A stretch of DNA of 5,447 nt. Origin: an uncultured Clostridia bacterium (GTDB taxonomy: Bacteria > Bacillota > Clostridia > Christensenellales > UBA1242). This document shows, one piece after another, positions 1-5,447 of this stretch; the stretch's first letter is position 1; every line of letters begins with the position of its first letter. Made by a program: the position numbers and the translations under genes. The notes under the pieces are model-generated. The model was not told where the DNA came from. It ran no database searches and saw nothing but the letters and a program-made list of their open reading frames with translations. The stretch spans positions 1 through 5,447 of the forward strand of contig CAMOCI010000054.1 in NCBI GenBank assembly GCA_946610635.1. The letters are read 5' to 3'.

Positions 1-866
1 GCAGAATTCCAACAACAAAAGCATATAGACTATATGTTAATGGCCTTATGAAGAGTACAAAGTTTGGTAAAAAAGAACTTGATGCTGTAAGAAGTATGTT
101 AGGTGAAAGAACTGCATATCTCAAAGATATTATTACACAAGTTGCAGGAGTGGTATCGCAGGCAACAAATTATCCAGCAGTTGTAATATTAAACGGATAC
201 GATAATTTGCCGATAGAAAGTATTAAGATAATTCCTTTGATTGATGGCTCTGCATTACTTTTGATAGGTACAAAAAATGGTATTGTTAATGGTCAGTTTG
301 CATTAGATAAAGGTATAACCGAAGAAGTGTGCATAGATGCAAGTAACTTGCTTACAAAAAAGTTTTTTGGCAAAACAATTATGTTTATGAGAGAAAATAT
401 ACAGCAAGAGATACTTAATGCGCAGCACGAAATAGATAGTTTTAGTGACTTATATAATAATTTAATTACTTGTTTACAAAATCTATCAACAGCAAACACA
501 AAAGTGTTTAGAGTTGGCGAAACAAAACTATTAAATAACCCTGAATATACTGATTTGAAAGACGCTAAAAAAGTTTTAGATGTTTTAGCTGATGATGAAG
601 AAATGAAAGAAGTGTTTAACGGCGAAGAAAACAGCGAAATAAGTTTTACTATTGGAAAAGAAAATAATAGTGAAGATTTAAAGAGTTGTTCGGTTGTTAA
701 AGCAAATTATAAAATAGGTGGCAAGCAAATTGCAAGCATTGGTGTGATTGGTCCAGAGCGTATGGATTATAGCAGTGTTGCAAGTGCTTTAAAAGTTATT
801 GTTGGTGAGCTTAACAAACTTAATTTGTTAGAAACTACAAAAAAAGATGACAAAGGAGGTAGCTGA
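1..866 (+). CDS. hrcA: Heat-inducible transcription repressor HrcA, 5' end missing
   Basis: HrcA represses class I heat-shock operons by binding the CIRCE inverted repeat; GroEL is known to keep it active. The reading frame is already open at the window edge (codons from base 3), so the ATG at 48 is internal. The first visible residues, RIPTTKAYRLYVNGLM, match the conserved segment at the end of HrcA's winged-helix domain (family form: GRIPTDKGYRxYVD). About 287 residues are visible, and the family is usually about 340-350 long, so some 60 N-terminal residues with most of the DNA-binding domain lie upstream. What remains is the GAF-like and dimerisation part, ending with the typical IGVIGPERMDY motif (bases from about 741). 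Any CIRCE operator would also be upstream. The gene ends in TGA at 864-866, four bases before grpE, and its last codons double as the grpE ribosome-binding site. Identity is firm from the motifs and from the operon position. Confidence 0.95.
   Translation, partial: RIPTTKAYRLYVNGLMKSTKFGKKELDAVRSMLGERTAYLKDIITQVAGVVSQATNYPAVVILNGYDNLPIESIKIIPLIDGSALLLIGTKNGIVNGQFALDKGITEEVCIDASNLLTKKFFGKTIMFMRENIQQEILNAQHEIDSFSDLYNNLITCLQNLSTANTKVFRVGETKLLNNPEYTDLKDAKKVLDVLADDEEMKEVFNGEENSEISFTIGKENNSEDLKSCSVVKANYKIGGKQIASIGVIGPERMDYSSVASALKVIVGELNKLNLLETTKKDDKGGS
852..860 (+). promoter_or_regulatory. Ribosome-binding site that fixes the grpE start
   Basis: AAAGGAGGT is a perfect Shine-Dalgarno sequence lying 10 bases before the ATG at 871. 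The in-frame ATG at 847 sits upstream of this site and has no comparable ribosome-binding site of its own, so 871 is the better grpE start. The site lies within the last hrcA codons (encoding KGGS), which suggests translational coupling of the two genes. Confidence 0.9.
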
Positions 867-870
867 CAAC

Positions 871-1422
871 ATGTCACACAAAAAAAGAAAAGATTGGCAA
901 GATGATTTTGTTGAAACTGACAAAAAATTAACAGAAGAAGAACTTGATGAAAACAACGAAAGTAATTGCGTAAATGTAGAAGATATGCAAGAGAGTTTAA
1001 GTGCTCACAATAAATCTCAAGAGTATTTAGAAATGGCACAGCGTATTCAAGCAGAGTTTGATAATTACAGGCGCAGAAATTTAGAGATTGTTAGTCAATC
1101 AAGAAAAGATGGTATAGTTTATGCAGTTACAGAACTTTTGCCAGTGTTAGACACAATCAATAGTGCAAAAAGGCAATTAATGGACGAAAGCTTGGCGAAA
1201 GCATTAGATTTAGTTTACAAACAAACATTAGATTGTTTTGAGAAACTAGGTGTAAAAAAGATAGAAGCTATTGGTAAAACTTTTGATCCAAATTATCACA
1301 ATGCAATTATGGCAGAGCATATTGAAGGCACAGATCCTGATATTGTGATTGATGAATTTCAGGAAGGTTTTATTTTAGATGGCAGAGTGATAAGACATAG
1401 CGTTGTTAAAGTTTCAAATTAA
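871..1422 (+). CDS. grpE: Nucleotide exchange factor GrpE
   Basis: GrpE is the cytoplasmic dimeric co-chaperone that opens the DnaK nucleotide-binding cleft and releases ADP, resetting the Hsp70 cycle; in some bacteria it also acts as a thermosensor. With the start at 871 the protein has 183 residues, normal for the family. Residues 1-45 are charged and low in complexity, as usual. Residues about 46-80 form the long-helix region with the conserved AEFDNYRRR (61-69). Residues 138-181 form the C-terminal beta domain and match the GrpE family signature: FDPNYHNAI (138-146), a 19-residue gap, then GF, and finally GRVIRHSVVKV (171-181). The gene starts four bases after the hrcA stop and is separated from dnaK by 177 very AT-rich bases with no clear terminator, so it is probably cotranscribed with both. 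The N-terminal extension from the ATG at 847 (eight extra residues) is unlikely. Confidence 0.96.
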   Translation: MSHKKRKDWQDDFVETDKKLTEEELDENNESNCVNVEDMQESLSAHNKSQEYLEMAQRIQAEFDNYRRRNLEIVSQSRKDGIVYAVTELLPVLDTINSAKRQLMDESLAKALDLVYKQTLDCFEKLGVKKIEAIGKTFDPNYHNAIMAEHIEGTDPDIVIDEFQEGFILDGRVIRHSVVKVSN

Positions 1423-1599
1423 AAAATATTTAAATAATTAGCAAAAAACTATAAAAATATTAAAAAAAATAGTAAAATTTAATAAAAACTTATTAATTTT
1501 TAAAATATTAAATAAGTGAAAGCAACACTTTAAATGCTAAAAAATGTGCAGTTTATCACAAAAAACCAAACAAAAAAGCAATAAAGGAGATATAAAATT
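1423..1599 (+). other. Extremely AT-rich grpE-dnaK spacer with the dnaK ribosome-binding site
   Basis: Only 5 of the 88 bases from 1423 to 1510 are G or C. A weak AT-only inverted repeat, ACTTATT (1488-1494) with AATAAGT (1511-1517), could form a hairpin, but it has no GC and no following T-run, so it is not a credible terminator. I see no convincing -35/-10 pair and no CIRCE copy. The useful element is the dnaK Shine-Dalgarno AAAGGAGA at 1583-1590, nine bases before the ATG. The spacer may hold an mRNA processing site or an internal promoter, but the sequence alone does not show either. Confidence 0.5.
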
Positions 1600-3438
1600 A
1601 TGGGTAAAATTATAGGTATAGACCTTGGAACAACAAATAGTTGTGTTGCATTTATGGAAGGTAGTCAACCAACTGTTATAACAAATAGTGAAGGCGGCAG
1701 AACAACACCAAGCGTTGTTGCAGTTACAAAAACAGGAGAAAGACTTGTTGGTCAAGTTGCAAAACGTCAAGCAGTTGCAAATGCACAAAACACAGTTCAA
1801 TCAATCAAAAGAAAAATGGGTACAAGTGAAATGACAAGATTGGGTGACAAATCATACTCACCACAAGAAATTTCTGCTATGATACTTCAAAAATTAAAAG
1901 CAGATGCAGAAGCATATTTGGGTAGTCCTGTAACTCAAGCAGTTATCACAGTTCCTGCATATTTTAATGATGCACAACGTCAAGCAACAAAAGATGCTGG
2001 TAAAATTGCTGGCCTTGAAGTTTTAAGAATTATCAATGAGCCAACTGCAGCAGCACTTTCTTATGGTCTTGATAAAGCAGAAAACAAAAATCAAAAAATA
2101 TTAGTTTACGACCTTGGTGGCGGTACATTCGATGTTTCTATTCTAGAAATTGGTGATGGCATTTTTGAAGTTCTTTCAACAAATGGTAACACTCATCTTG
2201 GTGGTGATGATTTTGATAATGCAATTATAAACCTTCTTGTAAGTGACTTTAAAGCAAAAGAAGGTATTGATTTAAGCGCTGATAAAATGGCTATGCAAAG
2301 ACTAAAAGAAGCAGCAGAAAAAGCAAAAATTGATCTTTCTGCAAGCGTTACAACAAATATTAACTTGCCATTTATCACAGCAGATCAAACTGGTCCAAAA
2401 CATTTGGAATACGAACTTACAAGAGCAAAGTTTGAAGCATTAATTGATGATTATATTAAAGAAAGTTTAAATAAATGTGAAGCAGCATTAAACGATGCAA
2501 AACTTACAAAAAATCAAATAGATAAAGTTATTTTGGTTGGTGGTTCAAGCCGTATCCCAGCAGTACAAGAAGCTCTTAAAAATTATATGGGCAAAGAGCC
2601 ATTTAAAGGAATAAACCCAGATGAATGTGTTGCTATTGGTGCAGCAATTCAGGGTGGTGTACTTGCTGGAGATGTAAAAGACGTATTATTGCTTGATGTT
2701 ACACCATTATCACTTGGTATTGAAACTTTGGGTGGTATTTGCACAAAACTTATTGAAAGAAACACAACAATTCCAACAAAAAAGAGTCAAATTTTCTCTA
2801 CAGCAGCAGATAATCAACCGGGCGTTGATATTCACGTATTGCAAGGTGAAAGAGAATTTGCAAAAGATAATAAAACACTTGGCAGATTTAGTTTAAATGA
2901 TATTCCACCAGCACCACGTGGTGTACCACAAATTGAAGTTACATTTGATATTGATGCAAACGGCATTGTTCATGTTTCTGCAAAAGACCTTGGTACAAAT
3001 AAAGAACAAAGCATTACAATCACTGCAAGTAGTAATTTGAGCGATGCTGATATTCAAAAAGCAGTTGATGAAGCTAAAAAGTTTGAAGAAGAAGATAAAA
3101 AGAGAAAAGAATTAGTTGATACAAAAAATCAAGCCGATGCATTTGTATTTAGTTTAGAAAAAATGATGAAAGATTCAGGCGATAAACTTACAGAAGAGGA
3201 CAAAACAAAGTTAAATTCTGCCATTGAAGAAGCAAAGAAAGATTTTGCAAGTGATGACCTTGAAACTGTTAAAAAAGCACTAGAAAAGTTGCAAACAGAA
3301 AGTCAAGCAATAGTTACAAAACTATATCAAAATGCTGGTGCAGCTGCACAAGGAACTGCTGGTGCAGAAGGTGCAGAGCAGGGTGCTGGCGACAACATTA
3401 ATGTTGACCCAAATGATGTTCATGTTGATAACAACTAA
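1600..3438 (+). CDS. dnaK: Molecular chaperone DnaK (Hsp70)
   Basis: DnaK is the ATP-dependent cytoplasmic Hsp70, which binds exposed hydrophobic peptide segments and folds or holds proteins together with DnaJ and GrpE. The 612-residue protein is complete. The nucleotide-binding domain (1 to about 360) has phosphate loop 1 GIDLGTTNS (6-14), phosphate loop 2 [10 protein letters not shown] (171-180, with the catalytic-site threonine at 176) and the adenosine motif GGSSRIP (314-320). The linker [12 protein letters not shown] (362-373) is canonical. The beta substrate-binding domain runs to about 480, the helical lid to about 575, and the Gly/Ala-rich tail follows. Between [11 protein letters not shown] (64-74) and [10 protein letters not shown] (87-96) there are only about a dozen residues, so the insert of Gram-negative DnaKs is absent, as in Bacillota. 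The tail ends [10 protein letters not shown] rather than the more usual DADYxEVDDD-type ending. The gene sits in the standard hrcA-grpE-dnaK-dnaJ order with a good ribosome-binding site at 1583-1590. Identity is certain. Confidence 0.99.
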   Translation: MGKIIGIDLGTTNSCVAFMEGSQPTVITNSEGGRTTPSVVAVTKTGERLVGQVAKRQAVANAQNTVQSIKRKMGTSEMTRLGDKSYSPQEISAMILQKLKADAEAYLGSPVTQAVITVPAYFNDAQRQATKDAGKIAGLEVLRIINEPTAAALSYGLDKAENKNQKILVYDLGGGTFDVSILEIGDGIFEVLSTNGNTHLGGDDFDNAIINLLVSDFKAKEGIDLSADKMAMQRLKEAAEKAKIDLSASVTTNINLPFITADQTGPKHLEYELTRAKFEALIDDYIKESLNKCEAALNDAKLTKNQIDKVILVGGSSRIPAVQEALKNYMGKEPFKGINPDECVAIGAAIQGGVLAGDVKDVLLLDVTPLSLGIETLGGICTKLIERNTTIPTKKSQIFSTAADNQPGVDIHVLQGEREFAKDNKTLGRFSLNDIPPAPRGVPQIEVTFDIDANGIVHVSAKDLGTNKEQSITITASSNLSDADIQKAVDEAKKFEEEDKKRKELVDTKNQADAFVFSLEKMMKDSGDKLTEEDKTKLNSAIEEAKKDFASDDLETVKKALEKLQTESQAIVTKLYQNAGAAAQGTAGAEGAEQGAGDNINVDPNDVHVDNN

Positions 3439-3457
3439 AATTAAAATATAATTAATC

Positions 3458-3495
3458 GTGTAAAATAGGAGTTTTAGATAATTCCTATTTTGCAC
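3458..3495 (+). promoter_or_regulatory. Stable hairpin between dnaK and dnaJ
   Basis: Bases 3458-3470 (GTGTAAAATAGGA) pair with 3483-3495 (TCCTATTTTGCAC) over 13 positions, 12 Watson-Crick and one G-U. A few more pairs can close into the 12-base loop. The hairpin starts 19 bases after the dnaK stop and ends 22 bases before dnaJ. No T-run follows it, so it is not a standard intrinsic terminator. In chaperone operons such intergenic structures are plausible RNase-processing or 3'-end-stabilising elements that give more DnaK than DnaJ. That role is inferred; only the pairing is seen. Confidence 0.7.
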
Positions 3496-3517
3496 ATGTA
3501 ATGTAAAAGGAAATATT

Positions 3518-4654
3518 ATGGCAAAAGATTACTATGATGTGCTAGGTGTTGATAAAAGCGCATCACAAACTGATATAAAATCTGCATATTTTAAACTTGC
3601 AAAAAAATATCATCCAGATGTTAACAAAGAGCCAGATGCTGCTGCAAAATTTAAAGAGATTAACGAAGCATATAGCTGTTTGGGTGATGAACAAAAGCGT
3701 AAAAATTATGACCAATTTGGCAATACAGATGGCAATCCATTTCAAAACGCTGGTGCTGGTAACGGTGCCAGTGGTTTTGGTGGTTTTGAAGATTTTGGCG
3801 GTTTTGGTGGCTTTAATTTTGAAGATATATTTTCTAGCTTTGGCTTTGGTGGTGGTTCATCTCAAAGACAAAGTAGCAGAATAGGTAGCAATATTGCATT
3901 AAGGCTTAATTTAAGTTTTGAAGAAGCCGCGCTTGGCACAACCAAAACATTTTCTTTTAATCGTACAGAAAAATGTGATAAGTGTAATGGTACAGGTGCA
4001 GAAGGTGGTGCATTTAAAACATGCCCAACTTGTAACGGAACCGGTCAAGTTAGATATGCTCAAAACTCTATTTTTGGCAGAATTGTTAATGTGGGTACAT
4101 GTAAAGAATGTGGTGGCACTGGTAAAATACCATCAAAAAAATGTACGTCATGTAATGGCACTGGCACAATGCAAAAAACAAGAACAATTACAGTTACAAT
4201 CCCAGCCGGCATAGATAATGGTCAAGAAATGACTATTGCTGGCGAAGGTAATTTTGCAAGTGGTGGAGCTAGTGCAGGTAACCTTATTTTGCAGATAGCT
4301 GTTAGCCCACACAAAATGCTTACGCGTAATGGTTTTGATTTGTATATCACAGTACCAATACCATTTACAACTGCATTACTTGGCGGTAAAATAACATTGC
4401 CAGTTGTTGGTGGTAAAGTTCAGGTTGATGTTCCGCCACTTACTCAAACAGGTGCAACACTCACAATAAAAGGTAAAGGTGTTAAAAAGCTTAAAAAGAA
4501 TGGCTATGGTGATTTAATAGTAACACTTCAAGTAGAAATGCCAAAAACACTAGATAAAGCAACAAAAGAAAAGTTAGAGCAAGCAGTTTCCGGCATATCA
4601 TCATCAAATTATACAAAATGTAAAGATTACGAAAGTAAACTTTCTAAATTGTAA
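3518..4654 (+). CDS. dnaJ: Chaperone protein DnaJ (Hsp40, class A)
   Basis: DnaJ captures unfolded substrates, delivers them to DnaK and stimulates its ATPase. The 378-residue protein has the full class A layout. The J domain (about 4-68) has the essential HPD at 32-34 and KRKNYDQFG at its end. A Gly/Phe-rich region covers about 71-113. The zinc region has four CxxCxGxG repeats at 153-160, 169-176, 195-202 and 209-216, all cysteines present, so both zinc sites should form. The C-terminal substrate-binding and dimerisation domains run from about 217 to 378. The start ATG has a modest AAAAGGA site at 3505-3511, six bases upstream. The usual GEGxxGxxGGPxGDL stretch reads [15 protein letters not shown] here, a mild divergence. 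The gene follows dnaK by 79 bases containing a hairpin and is the last gene of the chaperone operon in this window. Neither prmA nor rsmE, which follow dnaJ in Bacillus, is present. Confidence 0.98.
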   Translation: MAKDYYDVLGVDKSASQTDIKSAYFKLAKKYHPDVNKEPDAAAKFKEINEAYSCLGDEQKRKNYDQFGNTDGNPFQNAGAGNGASGFGGFEDFGGFGGFNFEDIFSSFGFGGGSSQRQSSRIGSNIALRLNLSFEEAALGTTKTFSFNRTEKCDKCNGTGAEGGAFKTCPTCNGTGQVRYAQNSIFGRIVNVGTCKECGGTGKIPSKKCTSCNGTGTMQKTRTITVTIPAGIDNGQEMTIAGEGNFASGGASAGNLILQIAVSPHKMLTRNGFDLYITVPIPFTTALLGGKITLPVVGGKVQVDVPPLTQTGATLTIKGKGVKKLKKNGYGDLIVTLQVEMPKTLDKATKEKLEQAVSGISSSNYTKCKDYESKLSKL

Positions 4655-4677
4655 TATAAGATATTTTAAATAAACAC

Positions 4678-4706
4678 TTTACAAATCAAATTATTTATGA
4701 TATATT
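4678..4706 (+). promoter_or_regulatory. Probable housekeeping promoter of rpsO
   Basis: TTTACA (4678-4683) is separated by exactly 17 bases from TATATT (4701-4706), and TG at 4698-4699 adds an extended -10. The expected start of transcription is near 4713. The promoter sits 24 bases after the dnaJ stop, and I see no strong terminator between dnaJ and it, so some read-through from the chaperone operon is possible. The background is AT-rich, which raises the chance of random matches, but the spacing and position are good. Confidence 0.7.
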
Positions 4707-4712
4707 ATACCC

Positions 4713-4788
4713 GTTCCCATAACGCAGTTATTTGGCACTCCTGCCGGTTACTTGGTTTTGGGTGAAAACTATATAAAGGAGAAGTATT
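4713..4788 (+). promoter_or_regulatory. Structured rpsO 5' leader, candidate S15 autoregulatory RNA
   Basis: This leader between the predicted transcription start and rpsO is less AT-rich than its surroundings and can fold. ATAAC (4719-4723) pairs with GTTAT (4727-4731). GGCA (4734-4737) pairs with TGCC (4742-4745) around a CTCC loop. CCC (4716-4718) can close with GGG (4760-4762), giving a three-way-junction-like layout. The loop CTCC, with the next T, is complementary to the Shine-Dalgarno AGGAG (4777-4781). The ribosome-binding site AAAGGAGA lies at 4775-4782, six bases before the ATG. S15 is known to repress its own mRNA in several phyla by binding leader structures that resemble its three-way-junction site in 16S rRNA. 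That this leader does the same is inference from position and foldability. The exact fold is uncertain, because other pairings compete. Confidence 0.6.
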
Positions 4789-5040
4789 ATGGCAAAAATC
4801 GACACAATCAAAGCTTTTGAAAGAAGTGAAAATGATACTGGTAGTGTAGAAGTGCAAGTTGCATTACTTACAGACAGAATTAAACACTTAACCGAGCATT
4901 TAAAAGAGCACAAACAAGATGAGCATTCTCGTCATCGTCTTTACAAAATGGTTGGTAAAAGAGCAAAACTCTTAAAGTATCTTGAAAAGAAAGATATTGA
5001 AAGATATCGTGCTTTAAAAGCAAAATTAGGTTTAAGATAA
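4789..5040 (+). CDS. rpsO: Small ribosomal subunit protein S15 (uS15)
   Basis: S15 is an early-binding 30S protein that recognises the 16S rRNA central-domain three-way junction and helps build the platform. The 83-residue protein has [13 protein letters not shown] (16-28) and fits the S15 family signature from L34 through H37, D44, S47, L51 and L61 to Y64. Residues matching the RNA-contacting ones of the E. coli protein appear to be kept: T17, G18, Q23, H37, D44, S47 and Y64. It is short. Most S15 proteins have 88-89 residues, and here helix 1 before DTGS is about five residues shorter and the final RR is a single R. An in-frame TAA at 4774 rules out a longer start, and AAAGGAGA at 4775-4782 supports the ATG. 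HSRHRL replaces the very common HSRRGL. The gene has its own promoter and terminator. The pnp gene, which often follows rpsO, is absent. Confidence 0.97.
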   Translation: MAKIDTIKAFERSENDTGSVEVQVALLTDRIKHLTEHLKEHKQDEHSRHRLYKMVGKRAKLLKYLEKKDIERYRALKAKLGLR

Positions 5041-5046
5041 AAATTT

Positions 5047-5069
5047 GCAAGGCGTTTGCCTTGCTTTTT
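5047..5069 (+). terminator. Rho-independent terminator of rpsO
   Basis: A perfect 7-bp stem, GCAAGGC (5047-5053) with GCCTTGC (5058-5064), has a GTTT loop and is followed at once by five T residues. It begins six bases after the rpsO stop and therefore ends that transcript. The reverse strand lacks a matching T-run next to the stem. Confidence 0.95.
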
Positions 5070-5253
5070 ATTATATTTAAGTGTATTATAGGCTTTATAG
5101 TAAACATGTACTAATTAACAAAGGTGTGTATTGACAATAATATTTGTGGCTACCAAAACCCTGTGTCCGGTCCTGTAAAATGCTAGGCATCCTCTAACAA
5201 AACTGACGGGATATGCATCAACTATTTCAGAAGGTTTCGCTTCGCTGCTCGCA

Positions 5254-5282
5254 CGATTTGTCCACGAATCGCGGACAAATCG
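5254..5282. repeat. Inverted repeat, 10-bp perfect stem
   Basis: CGATTTGTCC (5254-5263) is the exact reverse complement of GGACAAATCG (5273-5282), with a nine-base spacer. The spacer contains AATCG, which can alternatively pair with CGATT at the start of the left arm. It is the first of the four hairpins in the GC-shifted tail. No T-run follows, so it is not a terminator. Confidence 0.8.
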
Positions 5283-5305
5283 CACAAACGCTCCGCGCAA
5301 AGTGT

Positions 5306-5336
5306 TTTTTTCTGGCGCACATGTCGTCAGAAAAAA
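5306..5336. repeat. Inverted repeat with T-run left arm and A-run right arm
   Basis: TTTTTTCTGGCG (5306-5317) pairs with CGTCAGAAAAAA (5325-5336) over 12 positions including one G-U, with a CACATGT loop. The T-run is on the 5' side on both strands, the reverse of a bidirectional terminator, so it should not terminate transcription. It is better read as a structural or palindromic element of the tail. Confidence 0.75.
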
Positions 5337-5348
5337 CGATCAGGTTCA

Positions 5349-5388
5349 TTTCGCGCCAGCGGGCGCGAAACCCTGCGGGGCTTTTTTT
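5349..5388 (+). terminator. Terminator-like GC-rich hairpin and T7 run
   Basis: TTTCGCGCC (5349-5357) pairs perfectly with GGCGCGAAA (5362-5370) around an AGCG tetraloop. A GC-rich segment of 11 bases follows and then seven T residues (5382-5388). In a second fold, GGG (5361-5363) pairs with CCC (5371-5373) and GC and CC pairs extend it to G5379 or C5381, which puts the stem directly against the T-run as a terminator needs. The two folds exclude each other. No gene lies between the rpsO terminator and this one, so it would end a non-coding transcript, if any. Confidence 0.45.
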
Positions 5389-5402
5389 AAATGAATATCA
5401 GT

Positions 5403-5424
5403 ATCAGCGCGCAAAGGCGCGGAT
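5403..5424. repeat. Short GC-rich inverted repeat near the window end
   Basis: CGCGC (5408-5412) pairs with GCGCG (5417-5421) around AAAG. ATC (5403-5405) pairs with GAT (5422-5424), leaving AG (5406-5407) bulged. It is the fourth hairpin of the tail. On its own it could be chance in GC-rich sequence. Confidence 0.5.
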
Positions 5425-5447
5425 CTCACTTCGCTTGGCGACCATGC

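Larger units (their letters stand above)
5070..5447. other. Non-coding tail with GC-shifted, hairpin-rich sequence
   Basis: No gene could be supported in these 378 bases. The first part, to about 5130, resembles the AT-rich host sequence. From 5221 to the end, 118 of 227 bases are G or C (52%), against roughly one third or less in the genes to the left. Four hairpins follow one another at 5254-5282, 5306-5336, 5349-5370 and 5403-5424. Open frames exist on both strands here, for example a TTG-started minus-strand frame at 5300-5115, but they have no ribosome-binding site and no recognisable domain. The composition and hairpins suggest a dispersed repeat, a structured RNA or recently acquired sequence. 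The window stops inside it, as happens when assemblies break in repeats. The left boundary is uncertain, somewhere in 5105-5220. Confidence 0.55.

Noticed and set aside
847..870. Upstream grpE start at ATG 847
   Set aside because: The perfect Shine-Dalgarno at 852-860 lies downstream of it and correctly spaced for the ATG at 871; the eight extra residues overlap the hrcA end in another frame.
1514..1540. Possible CIRCE operator before dnaK (AAATGCTAA resembles the right half-site)
   Set aside because: The matching left half TTAGCACTC is absent at the required nine-base spacing (AAGTGAAAG is there instead), so only one poor half-site exists.
3490..3518. TTGCAC as a -35 box for a separate dnaJ promoter
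   Set aside because: At 17 bases' spacing the -10 would be ATATTA overlapping the dnaJ start codon, and TTGCAC is part of the hairpin stem.
3563..4214. Other open frames overlapping dnaJ (minus 3563-3745, plus 3597-3884 and 3918-4214)
   Set aside because: They are shadows of dnaJ, with biased low-complexity composition and no domains; the dnaJ frame carries every family motif.
4631..4644. Palindrome GAAAGTAAACTTTC near the dnaJ end as a terminator
   Set aside because: It lies inside the dnaJ coding sequence, has an AT-rich short stem and no T-run after it.
5085..5114. Minus-strand promoter with TATAAT (complement of 5085-5090)
   Set aside because: The best -35 candidate (TTAGTA, 18-base spacing) is poor, and it would only transcribe into the rpsO terminator region with no gene behind it.
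5131..5159. Consensus TTGACA at 5131-5136 as a promoter -35
   Set aside because: No acceptable -10 lies 16-18 bases downstream; the sequence there is CAAAAC-like.
5115..5300. Minus-strand open frame of 61 codons, TTG start, in the tail
   Set aside because: It has no ribosome-binding site, a weak start codon, no recognisable domain, and runs across the 5254-5282 inverted repeat. An overlapping + strand frame is equally open, so openness here is not evidence of coding.

Overview
The window is a stretch of a very AT-rich bacterial genome carrying the heat-shock chaperone operon hrcA-grpE-dnaK-dnaJ, all on the + strand, followed by a separately transcribed rpsO gene (ribosomal protein S15). The gene order, the presence of HrcA, and a DnaK lacking the roughly 24-residue nucleotide-binding-domain insert of Gram-negative DnaKs all point to a low-GC Bacillota, probably Clostridia or a relative. 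TGA works as a stop at the end of hrcA, so this is the standard bacterial code and not the Mycoplasma code. I cannot name the genus.

Layout. 1-866 is hrcA, cut off at the window's left edge, so most of its DNA-binding domain and the expected CIRCE operator lie outside. 871-1422 is grpE, four bases after hrcA, with a perfect Shine-Dalgarno (SD) sequence inside the hrcA 3' end. 1423-1599 is an extremely AT-rich spacer. 1600-3438 is dnaK. 3439-3517 is a spacer with a strong hairpin and no U-tract. 3518-4654 is dnaJ. 4655-4788 carries a good promoter and a structured rpsO leader. 4789-5040 is rpsO, closed by a textbook terminator at 5047-5069. 5070-5447 has no convincing gene. From about 5220 its base composition jumps to about 52% GC, against roughly one third or less in the genes, and it holds four hairpins, one with a terminator-like T-run. 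It looks like a dispersed element or foreign sequence.

How it works together. DnaK is the ATP-driven Hsp70. DnaJ delivers substrates and stimulates ATP hydrolysis, GrpE releases ADP, and HrcA represses the operon when chaperone capacity is sufficient. rpsO is functionally separate. Its leader can form hairpins, one with an anti-Shine-Dalgarno loop, which suggests S15 feedback control of translation.

The coding part is ordinary. The most interesting parts are non-coding: the rpsO leader, the dnaK-dnaJ hairpin and the GC-shifted tail.
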